Assembly: GCF_001277255.1 (NCBI RefSeq)
Contig: NZ_CP012264.1
Coordinates: 1,364,001-1,428,000, forward strand
DNA length: 64,000 nucleotides
Direction: 5' to 3'
Source: Cronobacter condimenti 1330
GTDB lineage: Bacteria > Pseudomonadota > Gammaproteobacteria > Enterobacterales > Enterobacteriaceae
The translations under genes and the position numbers were made by a program. Shown piece by piece: positions 8,546-16,768 of this stretch; position 1 is the stretch's first letter; each line of letters starts with the position of its first letter. Under the pieces are notes generated by a model, which ran no database searches, was not told the DNA's origin, and was given only the letters and a program-made list of their open reading frames with translations.

Positions 8546-9603
8546 TGCTTGAGCTTAATTTCACGCAGGTTCTCGGCAAGCATCGTCTGACGGTGAATGA
8601 AACGCTGCCGGGCAGCGGCATCACCGCCGTGTTCGGCGTTTCGGGAGCAGGCAAAACGTCGCTGATTAATGCAATCAGTGGTCTCACGCGCCCGCAGCAC
8701 GGGCGGATCGTCTTAAACGATCGCGTGCTGAGTGATACCGAAACTGAAACCTTCCTGCCGCCGGAAAAACGCCGCATCGGCTATGTGTTTCAGGATGCGC
8801 GCCTCTTCCCGCATTACAAAGTGCGCGGCAATCTGAAATATGGCATGGCAAAAGAGATGGCGCCGCAGTTTGACAAACTGGTCAAGCTGCTTGGCATCGA
8901 ACCTTTGCTGGAGCGCTTTCCGGGCACGCTGTCGGGCGGTGAGAAACAACGCGTGGCGATTGGTCGCGCGCTGCTGACCGCGCCAGAGCTGCTGCTGCTT
9001 GACGAGCCGCTCGCTTCGCTCGATGTGCCGCGCAAGCGTGAGCTGTTACCGTATCTGCAACGGCTGGCGCGCGAAATCAACATCCCGATGCTCTATGTCA
9101 GCCACTCGCTGGAGGAGATCCTGCATCTCGCCGATAAAGTGCTGGTGCTGGAGCACGGCGAGGTCAAAGCATTTGGCAGTCTGGAAGATATCTGGGGCAG
9201 CAGTGTGATGCACCCGTGGCTTCCGGCAGAGCAGCAAAGCAGCGTGCTGAAAGTCACTGTGCTTGAGCATCATCCGCACTACGCGATGACCGCCCTGGCG
9301 CTGGGCGATCAGCATTTGTGGGTGAACCGCATCGAAAAGCCCCTGCAAACGCCGCTGCGCATTCGTATTCAGGCCTCTGATGTTTCGCTGGTGCTGCAAC
9401 CGCCGCTGCAAAGCAGTATCCGCAATATCCTGCGTGCCCGCGTGGCGCAATGTTATGACGACCACGGGCAAGTGGAGGTGCAACTGGAGGTAGGCTCACG
9501 CACCCTCTGGGCGCGCATCAGTCCCTGGGCGCGTGATGAACTGGCTATTAAGCCTGGCCTGTGGCTCTACGCACAGATAAAAAGCGTGTCGATCACAACT
9601 TAA
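8545..9603 (+). CDS. modC: Molybdate ABC transporter ATP-binding protein
   Basis: ModC energises molybdate import. The start at 8545 overlaps the modB stop as TAATG and gives MLELNFTQVL, 352 residues as in E. coli; the frame upstream is open but lies in modB. Walker A GVSGAGKT is at 31-38, the signature is LSGGEKQR, and Walker B is LLLLDEPLASLD. The last 60 or so residues form a Mop domain that binds molybdate for feedback control. The TAA stop is shared in the opposite direction with the ybhA stop. Confidence 0.97.
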   Translation: MLELNFTQVLGKHRLTVNETLPGSGITAVFGVSGAGKTSLINAISGLTRPQHGRIVLNDRVLSDTETETFLPPEKRRIGYVFQDARLFPHYKVRGNLKYGMAKEMAPQFDKLVKLLGIEPLLERFPGTLSGGEKQRVAIGRALLTAPELLLLDEPLASLDVPRKRELLPYLQRLAREINIPMLYVSHSLEEILHLADKVLVLEHGEVKAFGSLEDIWGSSVMHPWLPAEQQSSVLKVTVLEHHPHYAMTALALGDQHLWVNRIEKPLQTPLRIRIQASDVSLVLQPPLQSSIRNILRARVAQCYDDHGQVEVQLEVGSRTLWARISPWARDELAIKPGLWLYAQIKSVSITT

Positions 9604-10418
9604 AGCACCCACTGACGCAGCGCGTCGGCAATGCTGGGCTCGGTATTTGGGCCAATCACTTTGTCGGCGTGCGATTTCACAATGTCGTCGGCGTTGCCCA
9701 TCGCGATGCCAAGCCCGGCGCGCTCAAGCATTGAGATGTCGTTGTGGTTATCCCCGAATGCCACGACCTGATCCATCGTCAGGCCCTGCGATTCTACCCA
9801 CTGTGCCAGCCGGTTGCCTTTACTGTTACCCGGTGCGGCCACATCAACCTGATCGTGCCACGACCACTCGCAGGCGAGGTTGAGCTCGCGCTCAATCGTC
9901 AGCGCAACGCTTTGCAGGCGCGGAATATCTTCCCCCGTCAGGGCGAATTTCCAGATTCTCTCAACCGAACGCACCGCATCCTGTAGCGAGGCGACCTGGC
10001 GAAACACCGGGCGCTGAGCTTCAGGCAGGCGCTGCGCCCAGTTTTCGGTACGCTGAATATGGCCGCAGGCACGCTCATAAAGCATCACATCATCCACATA
10101 CATTAAGGAATGTATGCCGTAATCATTGAGCAGTTCGATAAGTGCCTCAGCCTGCTGCGGGGTCATCGGGTCGGACGTCAGTACCTTTTTCGCTTGATAA
10201 TCATACAAATAAGTGCCGTTACAACAAATTGCAGGTGTATCAAGCGCCAGTGCCTGATAAAAAGGGTGAATGGCATTATGGTGGCGCCCGGTCACAATAA
10301 CCGGTTTCAGTCCGGCTTCTTTCGCAAGCGCAAGCGCGTCGAGCGATTCCGGGAGAATGGATTTTTGCGCGGTTAACAGGGTGCCGTCTAAGTCGAGTGC
10401 GATTACGCGAAAGGTCAT
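9600..10418 (-). CDS. ybhA: HAD-superfamily phosphatase YbhA (Cof type)
   Basis: YbhA is a cytosolic sugar-phosphate/pyridoxal-phosphate phosphatase of the HAD IIB (Cof) group. The start at 10418 gives MTFRVIALDLDGTLL, 272 residues as in E. coli; an ATG 19 codons upstream has no homology. HAD motif I DLDGT is at 9-13 with nucleophile D9, motif II is VTGR, motif III is the lysine in SKGNRL, and motif IV is FGDNHNDISML. It is convergent with modC, and the two stops overlap by 4 nt. It is divergent from pgl. Confidence 0.93.
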   Translation of the reverse strand: MTFRVIALDLDGTLLTAQKSILPESLDALALAKEAGLKPVIVTGRHHNAIHPFYQALALDTPAICCNGTYLYDYQAKKVLTSDPMTPQQAEALIELLNDYGIHSLMYVDDVMLYERACGHIQRTENWAQRLPEAQRPVFRQVASLQDAVRSVERIWKFALTGEDIPRLQSVALTIERELNLACEWSWHDQVDVAAPGNSKGNRLAQWVESQGLTMDQVVAFGDNHNDISMLERAGLGIAMGNADDIVKSHADKVIGPNTEPSIADALRQWVL

Positions 10419-10569
10419 GCGGGTTTCCAGGTCGTCAGTCAAAATATCCGGTTGATGGTACACCGCCTGCGGCATCGGGTGAAACCCGCGGCGTCCACGT
10501 CGGCACAGGAAGATAAAACACGCTACCCTTGAGACAGTCTTTCAAGTTGCAGTGAGGAAAGGAGTATTC

Positions 10570-11571
10570 ATGAAACAAACCGTTTATACCGCAAGCCCGG
10601 AGAGCCAGCAGATCCACGTCTGGCGTCTGAATCCTGAGGGCGAACTGACGTTGTTACAGGTGGTGGATGCGCCAGGACAGGTTCAGCCGATGGTCGTCAG
10701 CCCCGACAAACGTTTTCTGTATGTGGGCGTGCGCCCGGAATTCCGCGTGATTGCCTATCGCATCGCGGCGCATGACGGCACGCTCAGCGAGGCAGGCGAA
10801 GCGCCGCTTCCAGGTAGCCCCACGCATATTTCGACCGATCATACGGGCCGTTTCCTGTTCAGCGGTTCTTACAACGCGGGGAGCGTGAGCGTGGTGCGCC
10901 TGAACGACGGCCTGCCGGGTGAAACCGTTGCCGTGGTGGAAGGGCTCGAGGGCTGTCACTCCGCGAATATCTCGCCGGACAACCGCACGCTGTTTGTGCC
11001 TGCGCTCAAACAAGACCGCATTTGCCTGTTCACCTTAACCGACGACGGCCGCCTTGAGCCGCAAACCCCGGCGGAAGTGACCACCGTCGCGGGTGCCGGG
11101 CCGCGCCATATGGCGTTCCACCCGAGCAAGCCATTCGCCTACTGCATCAATGAGCTGAACAGCTCGGTCGACGTCTGGGCGCTGAGTTCTCCGAACGGCA
11201 AAATTGAATGTGTGCAGACGCTGGACATGATGCCTGCGGGTTTCGCCGATACCCGCTGGGCGGCGGATATTCATATCACGCCGGATGGCCGCCATCTCTA
11301 CACCTGCGACCGTACCGCGAGCGTCATTACGGTCTTTACCGTCTCGGAAGATGGCAGCGTACTGGCAGTGCAGGGGCATCAGCCCACTGAAACCCAGCCG
11401 CGCGGCTTTAACATCGACAACACCGGACAGTACCTGATTGCCGCAGGTCAGAAATCGCATCACATCGCGGTGTATGGCATTGAAGGTGTGCAGGGGCTGC
11501 TTGCCGAGAAAGCGCGTTACGCGGTAGGCCAGGGCCCGATGTGGGTCGTGATTAACGCCTTCGACGCGTAA
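10570..11571 (+). CDS. pgl: 6-phosphogluconolactonase
   Basis: Pgl hydrolyses 6-phosphogluconolactone in the oxidative pentose phosphate pathway. It is the seven-bladed beta-propeller (YbhE) type, unrelated to the DevB/SOL type. The start at 10570 (MKQTVYTASPESQQIHVWRL) gives 333 residues against 331 in E. coli, with GAAAGGAG 8 nt upstream. Blade repeats are visible as PDKRFLYVG, HTGRFLFSG, PDNRTLFVP and PDGRHLYTC. It is monocistronic, between ybhA and a strong terminator. Confidence 0.95.
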   Translation: MKQTVYTASPESQQIHVWRLNPEGELTLLQVVDAPGQVQPMVVSPDKRFLYVGVRPEFRVIAYRIAAHDGTLSEAGEAPLPGSPTHISTDHTGRFLFSGSYNAGSVSVVRLNDGLPGETVAVVEGLEGCHSANISPDNRTLFVPALKQDRICLFTLTDDGRLEPQTPAEVTTVAGAGPRHMAFHPSKPFAYCINELNSSVDVWALSSPNGKIECVQTLDMMPAGFADTRWAADIHITPDGRHLYTCDRTASVITVFTVSEDGSVLAVQGHQPTETQPRGFNIDNTGQYLIAAGQKSHHIAVYGIEGVQGLLAEKARYAVGQGPMWVVINAFDA

Positions 11572-11586
11572 AGCGCACAAAAGAAA

Positions 11587-11610
11587 AACCTCGCCGTGGC
11601 GAGGTTTTTT
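11587..11610 (+). terminator. Rho-independent terminator of pgl
   Basis: The stem AACCTCGC/GCGAGGTT with a CGTG loop runs into a T-run. It starts 15 nt after the pgl stop. Confidence 0.9.
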
Positions 11611-11646
11611 AGCGCAGCCCGCGGTGGCGAGCATTGTTGCGTAAAG

Positions 11647-11673
11647 AAAAAGGGGGATAATTCCCCCTTTTTT
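11647..11673. terminator. Bidirectional terminator between pgl and ybhC
   Basis: AAAAAGGGGG-ATAATT-CCCCCTTTTTT is symmetric, so it can end transcripts from both strands. It lies 25 nt beyond the ybhC stop and backs up the pgl terminator. Confidence 0.88.
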
Positions 11674-11697
11674 AATGCCCGTTAATTACCGGTGCGA

Positions 11698-13008
11698 TTA
11701 TTTTTTCGGTTCAGCGACGACTTTACTGCCCAGACCGCGGTTGTTGTATTCCCACATGCGGTTAACGTTCGCGTCGTTCAGGTCGCGCTGGATATTGCCT
11801 TTATCGTCCTGCGCGCCGGTATTGCCGGTAAACGGACGCTGTGAGTCCAGCGCCGCGCCCCACGGCTGCGCGGTGTTGAAACCCGCGTCAATCACGCTGT
11901 CGCGGATAACAACCTGACCGTTCGGCGTCTGACCAGCGGTATAGCCGTTTTCGCTCGCGCCCATATCCCACGCGCGGCCCAGCTGCGCAACGCCATCACC
12001 TGCCGCCACGAAACGGCTGTTCACGGCGAGGAAGCCGTAATACAGGTTCGGCATGGTCGCCGGGGCGAAGACATAACCTTCTTTCTGCGTACGGGTGTTA
12101 ACGACATGGAATTCAGTGTTATCGAACACCACTGCACCACGGCCTGCAACCAGGTCAACGTCGCCTTCAACATAGCTGTTGGTCACCTGCGTGCGGGTCA
12201 GACGATCCGGCATGAAGCGGTTGCGGATATCGCTGTTGGTCACAAGGAACGGATTCTGGCGGCCCAGCACATTCACTTTGTTGATCTGTACGCGATCGCC
12301 ATCGGTACGCAGCGCGACACCCTGATGCTGGCCTTCGCCTGCGGCGTCGCCGAGGCTGTTTTCGATAGTCAGGTTCTGCAATTGCAGACCGTTATTCTGT
12401 GACCAGAACACGGCAGAACACATCATGCCGACGGTGCCGGTGCGATGGTTCTGGCAGTTGTCGAACATATACCAGGCCGGTTTGCCGGGCATATATTTGC
12501 CTGATGGGTTCACGGTACGACGCCAGGTATTGGCATCCATTTCACTGTCCAGCGCCGCGCTGATTTTCACATCAATCGGTTTTTCACCGGTGCCGTAAAT
12601 CGTGACGCTGCCCGGCGCGGCCGGTACAAACACGGTGCCTTCATAGGTGCCTGGCAGTACTGCGATGTACTGACGATCGCTGGCGTGACGGGCAATTGCC
12701 GCGTCTACCGCGGCCTGAATGCTGGTGTGGGTCACGCCCTGTTCACCAGCCTGGCCTACCACGAAATCCGCTTTTTCAGGCAGACGAATCGAGGACGGCG
12801 ACCACGGCGCGGCATTCGGGTCAATATTAGAGAAATAGTGGGCCGGGACGAAATGCTTCGCTTCATCCGCAGACAGCACCGGGCGTGCCGACGTGCCTGG
12901 CGCGCGTTGTTCAGAAGGACGCTGGTCCGGTGGCGTTGAGCTGCATGCAGTCAGTGTCACGCCAAAAGCGAACGCCAGCGCCAGACGGGATACCGAAAAT
13001 TTGTTCAA
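11698..13008 (-). CDS. ybhC: Outer-membrane lipoprotein YbhC, pectinesterase-like
   Basis: YbhC is a lipoprotein of the pectin methylesterase fold; the E. coli protein is reported as an acyl-CoA thioesterase rather than a pectinase. I place the start at TTG 13008: AAGGAG lies 6 nt upstream and the product LNKFSVSRLALAFAFGVTLTAC lines up with E. coli MNTFSVSRLAL; no ATG fits. That gives 436 residues with the lipobox LTAC at C22. The right-handed beta-helix shows AVFWSQNNGLQLQNLTIENS, ALRTDGDRVQI and SYVEGDVDLVAGRGAVVFDN, which carries the pectinesterase-type aspartates. TTG starts are uncommon and may limit expression. Confidence 0.9.
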   Translation of the reverse strand: MNKFSVSRLALAFAFGVTLTACSSTPPDQRPSEQRAPGTSARPVLSADEAKHFVPAHYFSNIDPNAAPWSPSSIRLPEKADFVVGQAGEQGVTHTSIQAAVDAAIARHASDRQYIAVLPGTYEGTVFVPAAPGSVTIYGTGEKPIDVKISAALDSEMDANTWRRTVNPSGKYMPGKPAWYMFDNCQNHRTGTVGMMCSAVFWSQNNGLQLQNLTIENSLGDAAGEGQHQGVALRTDGDRVQINKVNVLGRQNPFLVTNSDIRNRFMPDRLTRTQVTNSYVEGDVDLVAGRGAVVFDNTEFHVVNTRTQKEGYVFAPATMPNLYYGFLAVNSRFVAAGDGVAQLGRAWDMGASENGYTAGQTPNGQVVIRDSVIDAGFNTAQPWGAALDSQRPFTGNTGAQDDKGNIQRDLNDANVNRMWEYNNRGLGSKVVAEPKK

Positions 13009-13085
13009 GGGTTGCTCCTTGCTAAGCCTGTTAAATGGGGGAACGCACAAGAGCCTGCTTTTTTATACTAAGTTGAGCGAAACGG

Positions 13086-13110
13086 GAAGCCGATTGTGAC
13101 AACCGGCTTC
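13086..13110 (-). terminator. Hairpin after ybhB
   Basis: GAAGCCG pairs with CGGCTTC, with a partly paired interior. It lies 10 nt beyond the ybhB stop, followed on the minus strand by CCGTTTCG. It is a probable weak terminator of the ybhB operon. Confidence 0.55.
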
Positions 13111-13118
13111 AAAATGCT

Positions 13119-13595
13119 TCAGATGTAATGCGCCGTCAGCGAGGCGCTGGCAAGGCGGTGGAAGTGAACATTAAACCCAACCTGCGCGCCACTCGCGTTT
13201 TCATCTACCTCGATGCGCTCAACATCCAGCGCGTGCACCGTAAAAATATACCGGTGCGTTTCGCCTTTGGGCGGCGCCGCGCCGCCGTAGCCGGCCGTGC
13301 CGAAATCGGTGCGCGTCTGGATAGCGCCATCCGGCAAATCCGCCTGGCCGGAGCCTGCGCCCTGCGGCAGTACGCGGGTATCCGCAGGCAGATTCGCGAC
13401 CACCCAGTGCCACCAGCCAGAGCCAGTCGGCGCATCCGGATCAAAGCAGGTGACGACAAAGCTTTTGGTGCCAGGCGGCACCTCATCCCAGGTGAGATGG
13501 GGCGAAATATTATCGCCCTCATAACCCATGCCGTTAAAAACATGACGGGCGGGGAGCTTATCCCCGTCGTTAAAGTTGACGCTGATTAATTTCAT
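13119..13595 (-). CDS. ybhB: YbhB, PEBP/Raf-kinase-inhibitor-like protein
   Basis: YbhB belongs to the phosphatidylethanolamine-binding protein family; its cellular role in bacteria is unknown. It is 158 residues, as in E. coli, without signal peptide. The PEBP signature is present (FDPDAPTGSGWWHWVVANLP), with the ligand-pocket aspartates and histidine, and the second conserved block GYGGAAPPKGETHRYIFTVHAL. The upstream gene on the same strand, a DJ-1/PfpI protein, ends 10 nt before the ybhB ATG, so the two form an operon not found at this place in E. coli K-12. Confidence 0.93.
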   Translation of the reverse strand: MKLISVNFNDGDKLPARHVFNGMGYEGDNISPHLTWDEVPPGTKSFVVTCFDPDAPTGSGWWHWVVANLPADTRVLPQGAGSGQADLPDGAIQTRTDFGTAGYGGAAPPKGETHRYIFTVHALDVERIEVDENASGAQVGFNVHFHRLASASLTAHYI

Positions 13596-13605
13596 GCTGT
13601 CTCCC

Positions 13606-14286
13606 TTACAGGTGCAGCAGTTTCAGCAAGGCTTCGGCGGTTGCGGCCGAGGAGGCCGGGTTCTGGCCGGTGATCAGATGCCCGTCAACGACGACATGCA
13701 CACCCCAGTCGTCGGTGCGCTCAAAGTGGCCGCCTGCCTGTTTCAGCGCGTCTTCCACCAGGAACGGCACCACCTGCGTCAGGCCGACCGCTTCCTCTTC
13801 GCTGTTGGTAAAACCGGTCACGCGTTTGCCTTCCACCAGCGGCGTGCCGTCAGGTTTTTTCACATGGCGCAGTACGCCCGGCGCATGACACACGGCGGCG
13901 ACCGGCTTGCCGCCGCCCCAGTAATGTTCGAGCAGGGCAATAGAAATGGGGTGCTCGGCGAGATCCCATAGCGGGCCGTGGCCGCCGGGATAAAACAGCG
14001 CGTCATATTCGTCGGCGTTGATCTCATCAAGGCGCACCGTGTTGGCAAGCGCCTCCTGGGCTTTGGGATCTTCGCGAAAGCGGCGGGTGTCCGCAGTTTG
14101 CGCGTCCGGCTCGTCGCTTTTCGGATCGAGCGGCGGCTGACCGCCCTGTGGCGTGGCGAGCGTGACATCAATACCCGCGTCGTGAAACACATAGTAAGGC
14201 GCGGCAAATTCTTCGAGCCAGAAACCGGTGTTCTTCCCGGTGTCGCCCAGTTTGTCGTGGGATGTCAGTACCATCAGAATCTTCAT
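13606..14286 (-). CDS. DJ-1/PfpI superfamily protein, probable glyoxalase III / protein deglycase type
   Basis: The start at 14286 gives a 226-residue protein, MKILMVLTSHDKLGDTGK; a start 17 codons upstream lacks homology. The class I amidotransferase-like fold carries the nucleophile elbow AVCHAPG with C133 and H134, and an upstream acidic pair E25/E26 in GFWLEEFAAP, the arrangement of the Hsp31/YDR533C branch. Members remove or detoxify glyoxals such as methylglyoxal without cofactor, or act as holding chaperones; which applies here is not visible. GTTTATC-type spacing suggests its own promoter in the 67-nt gap to bioA. It is co-directional with ybhB (10-nt gap). E. coli K-12 lacks a gene here, so it is an insertion or a lineage-specific loss elsewhere. 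Confidence 0.8.
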   Translation of the reverse strand: MKILMVLTSHDKLGDTGKNTGFWLEEFAAPYYVFHDAGIDVTLATPQGGQPPLDPKSDEPDAQTADTRRFREDPKAQEALANTVRLDEINADEYDALFYPGGHGPLWDLAEHPISIALLEHYWGGGKPVAAVCHAPGVLRHVKKPDGTPLVEGKRVTGFTNSEEEAVGLTQVVPFLVEDALKQAGGHFERTDDWGVHVVVDGHLITGQNPASSAATAEALLKLLHL

Positions 14287-14353
14287 CGCGTCCTCCTGGT
14301 TGTTTATCGCAAATCCTGAAAGTGTAGTGCATCCCACGACGCTTGCGGGTGGC

Positions 14354-15646
14354 TCAGCGTCTGAAAAACAGCGGGTTTTTCACCGCCTCGCAGACGGACT
14401 GGGTAAGGCGCGTGAGCTGTTCGGGCGTGATGATGTACGGCGGCATCAGATAAATCAGGCGACCAAACGGCCGTACCCAGACGCCCTTTTCGACGAAGAA
14501 GCGTTGCAGCGCGGCCATTTCCACCGGCGCGTGCGTCTCCACTACGCCGATGGCGCCGAGCACACGGACATCGGCAACCAGCGGCTCGTCGCGACAGGGT
14601 GCAAGCTCGGTTATCAGCTGGCGTGCAATCGCCGCCACCTGCACCTGCCAGTCGCCCGTCTCCAGCAGCGCGAGGCTTTCGGCGGCCACCGCGCAGGCGA
14701 GCGGGTTGCCCATAAACGTCGGGCCGTGCATGAAGCAGCCCGCCTCGCCGTTGCTGATAGTCTCCGCAACAGCGCGGGTCGTCAGCGTCGCGGAGAGCGT
14801 CATGGTGCCGCCGGTTAGCGCCTTGCCGAGGCAGAGAATGTCCGGCGTGATCCCCGCATGTTCGCACGCGAAGAGTTTGCCGGTGCGGCCAAAGCCGGTC
14901 GCGATTTCATCGGCAATCAGCAAAATGCCTTCGCGATCGCACATGCGGCGAATGCGTCTGAGCCACTCCGGGTGATACATCCGCATCCCGCCCGCGCCCT
15001 GTACGATCGGCTCCAGGACAACGGCGGCTATCTCATGGCGGTGCGCGGCCAGCAGGCGGGCAAAGGGCGCGATGTCGCGCTCGTCCCATTCACCGTCAAA
15101 GCGGCTACGCGGTGCAGGCGCAAAGAGGTTTTCCGGCAGGTATCCCTTCCAGAGGCTGTGCATTGAGTTATCCGGATCGCACACCGACATCGCGCCGAAA
15201 GTGTCACCGTGATAGCCGTGGCGGAAGGTGAGAAACCGCTGACGCGGCTCGCCGCGGGCGTGCCAGTACTGGAGCGCCATTTTCATCGCCACTTCGACGG
15301 CAACAGACCCGGAATCCGCGAGAAAAACGCACTGCAGATTTTCTGGCGTCATCGCCACCAGCCTGCGACACAGCGCAATGGCGGCAGGGTGCGTAATGCC
15401 GCCAAACATCACATGCGACATCTCATCAATCTGGCGCTTCATCGCTGCGTTCAGGCGCGGATGGTTATAACCGTGAATGGCGGCCCACCATGACGACATG
15501 CCGTCCACCAGCCGCTCGCCGCTCGCCAGTTGCAGTTCGCAGCCAGCGGCGTGCGTCACCGGGTAAACCGGCAGCGGCGCGCTCATGGAGGTGTAAGGGT
15601 GCCAGATATGGTCACGATCGAAGGCGAGATCGGCGGGTGTTATCAT
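14354..15646 (-). CDS. bioA: Adenosylmethionine-8-amino-7-oxononanoate aminotransferase
   Basis: BioA converts KAPA to DAPA in biotin synthesis, unusually using S-adenosylmethionine as amino donor. The 430-residue class III aminotransferase has the PLP lysine K275 in CLGKALTGG, the PLP-contacting D246 in ADEIATGFGRTGK, and substrate motifs SSWWAAIHGY and YHGDTFGAMSV. It is transcribed divergently from bioBFCD, and its ATG lies only 2 nt from the BirA operator. Confidence 0.97.
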   Translation of the reverse strand: MITPADLAFDRDHIWHPYTSMSAPLPVYPVTHAAGCELQLASGERLVDGMSSWWAAIHGYNHPRLNAAMKRQIDEMSHVMFGGITHPAAIALCRRLVAMTPENLQCVFLADSGSVAVEVAMKMALQYWHARGEPRQRFLTFRHGYHGDTFGAMSVCDPDNSMHSLWKGYLPENLFAPAPRSRFDGEWDERDIAPFARLLAAHRHEIAAVVLEPIVQGAGGMRMYHPEWLRRIRRMCDREGILLIADEIATGFGRTGKLFACEHAGITPDILCLGKALTGGTMTLSATLTTRAVAETISNGEAGCFMHGPTFMGNPLACAVAAESLALLETGDWQVQVAAIARQLITELAPCRDEPLVADVRVLGAIGVVETHAPVEMAALQRFFVEKGVWVRPFGRLIYLMPPYIITPEQLTRLTQSVCEAVKNPLFFRR

Positions 15647-15648
15647 GA

Positions 15649-15684
15649 CTTGTAAACCAAATTAAAAAGATTTAGGTTTACGAG
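15649..15684. promoter_or_regulatory. BirA operator between bioA and bioB
   Basis: The inverted half-sites TTGTAAACC and GGTTTACGA flank an AT-rich centre, matching the E. coli bio operator. Biotinyl-5'-AMP-bound BirA would repress both divergent bio transcripts here. The operator fills most of the 81-nt bioA-bioB gap. Confidence 0.92.
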
Positions 15685-15727
15685 TATATCCATAACCCAG
15701 ATAAATAAAACCCTTTGGAGACGCCCG

Positions 15728-16768
15728 ATGGCTCACCTTTCACGCTGGACTTTGTCGCAAGTCACTGAACTCTTTGAAAAACCGCTGCTGGATCTGCTGT
15801 TTGAGGCCCAGCAGGTGCATCGGCAGCATTTTGATCCGCGCCACGTGCAGGTCAGTACGCTGCTGTCTATCAAAACCGGCGCGTGCCCGGAAGACTGCAA
15901 ATATTGCCCGCAAAGCGCGCGCTACAAAACTGGCCTGGAGGCCGAGCGCCTGATGGAAGTCGAACAGGTGCTTGATTCCGCCCGCAAAGCCAAAGCGGCG
16001 GGCTCGACGCGTTTCTGCATGGGCGCGGCCTGGAAAAACCCCAACGACCGCGATATGCCGTACCTGGAGCAGATGGTGCAGGGGGTGAAAGCGATGGGGC
16101 TTGAAACCTGCATGACGCTCGGCACGCTAAGCGATGCGCAGGCACAGCGTCTCGGTGAAGCGGGCCTGGATTATTACAACCACAACCTCGACACCTCGCC
16201 GGAGTTTTACGGCAACATCATCACCACGCGCACCTATCAGGAGCGTCTGGATACCATTGAGAAAGTTCGCGACGCGGGTATCAAGGTCTGCTCCGGCGGC
16301 ATCGTGGGGCTTGGCGAAACCGTGACCGACCGCGCGGGGCTGCTGTTACAGCTCGCCAACCTGCCGACGCCACCGGAAAGCGTGCCAATCAATATGCTGG
16401 TGAAGGTCAAAGGCACGCCGCTTGCCGATAACGACGATGTTGACGCGTTTGATTTTATTCGCACCATCGCGGTCGCGCGCATCATGATGCCAACCTCATA
16501 TGTGCGCCTCTCGGCAGGCCGTGAGCAGATGAGCGAGCAGACGCAGGCGATGTGTTTTATGGCGGGCGCCAACTCCATTTTCTACGGCTGCAAACTGCTG
16601 ACGACGCCGAACCCGGAAGAAGACAAAGATCTGCAACTCTTTCGCAAGCTTGGCATCAACCCGCAGCAGACCGCGGTGCTGGCGGGCGACAATGAACAAC
16701 AGCAGCGTCTGGAACATGCGCTGCGCGATGCGGATAACCAACAGTATTACAACGCGGCGGCGGTATGA
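15728..16768 (+). CDS. bioB: Biotin synthase
   Basis: BioB inserts sulfur into dethiobiotin by radical-SAM chemistry, using a [4Fe-4S] cluster and a sacrificial [2Fe-2S] cluster. The 346-residue protein has the radical SAM motif CPEDCKYC with C53, C57 and C60. Cysteines for the second cluster appear in RFCMGAAW, LETCMTLG and GIKVCSGG, and the ligand arginine lies in SAGREQM. TTTGGAG is placed 8 nt before the ATG. First gene of bioBFCD; it overlaps bioF by 4 nt. Confidence 0.97.
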   Translation: MAHLSRWTLSQVTELFEKPLLDLLFEAQQVHRQHFDPRHVQVSTLLSIKTGACPEDCKYCPQSARYKTGLEAERLMEVEQVLDSARKAKAAGSTRFCMGAAWKNPNDRDMPYLEQMVQGVKAMGLETCMTLGTLSDAQAQRLGEAGLDYYNHNLDTSPEFYGNIITTRTYQERLDTIEKVRDAGIKVCSGGIVGLGETVTDRAGLLLQLANLPTPPESVPINMLVKVKGTPLADNDDVDAFDFIRTIAVARIMMPTSYVRLSAGREQMSEQTQAMCFMAGANSIFYGCKLLTTPNPEEDKDLQLFRKLGINPQQTAVLAGDNEQQQRLEHALRDADNQQYYNAAAV

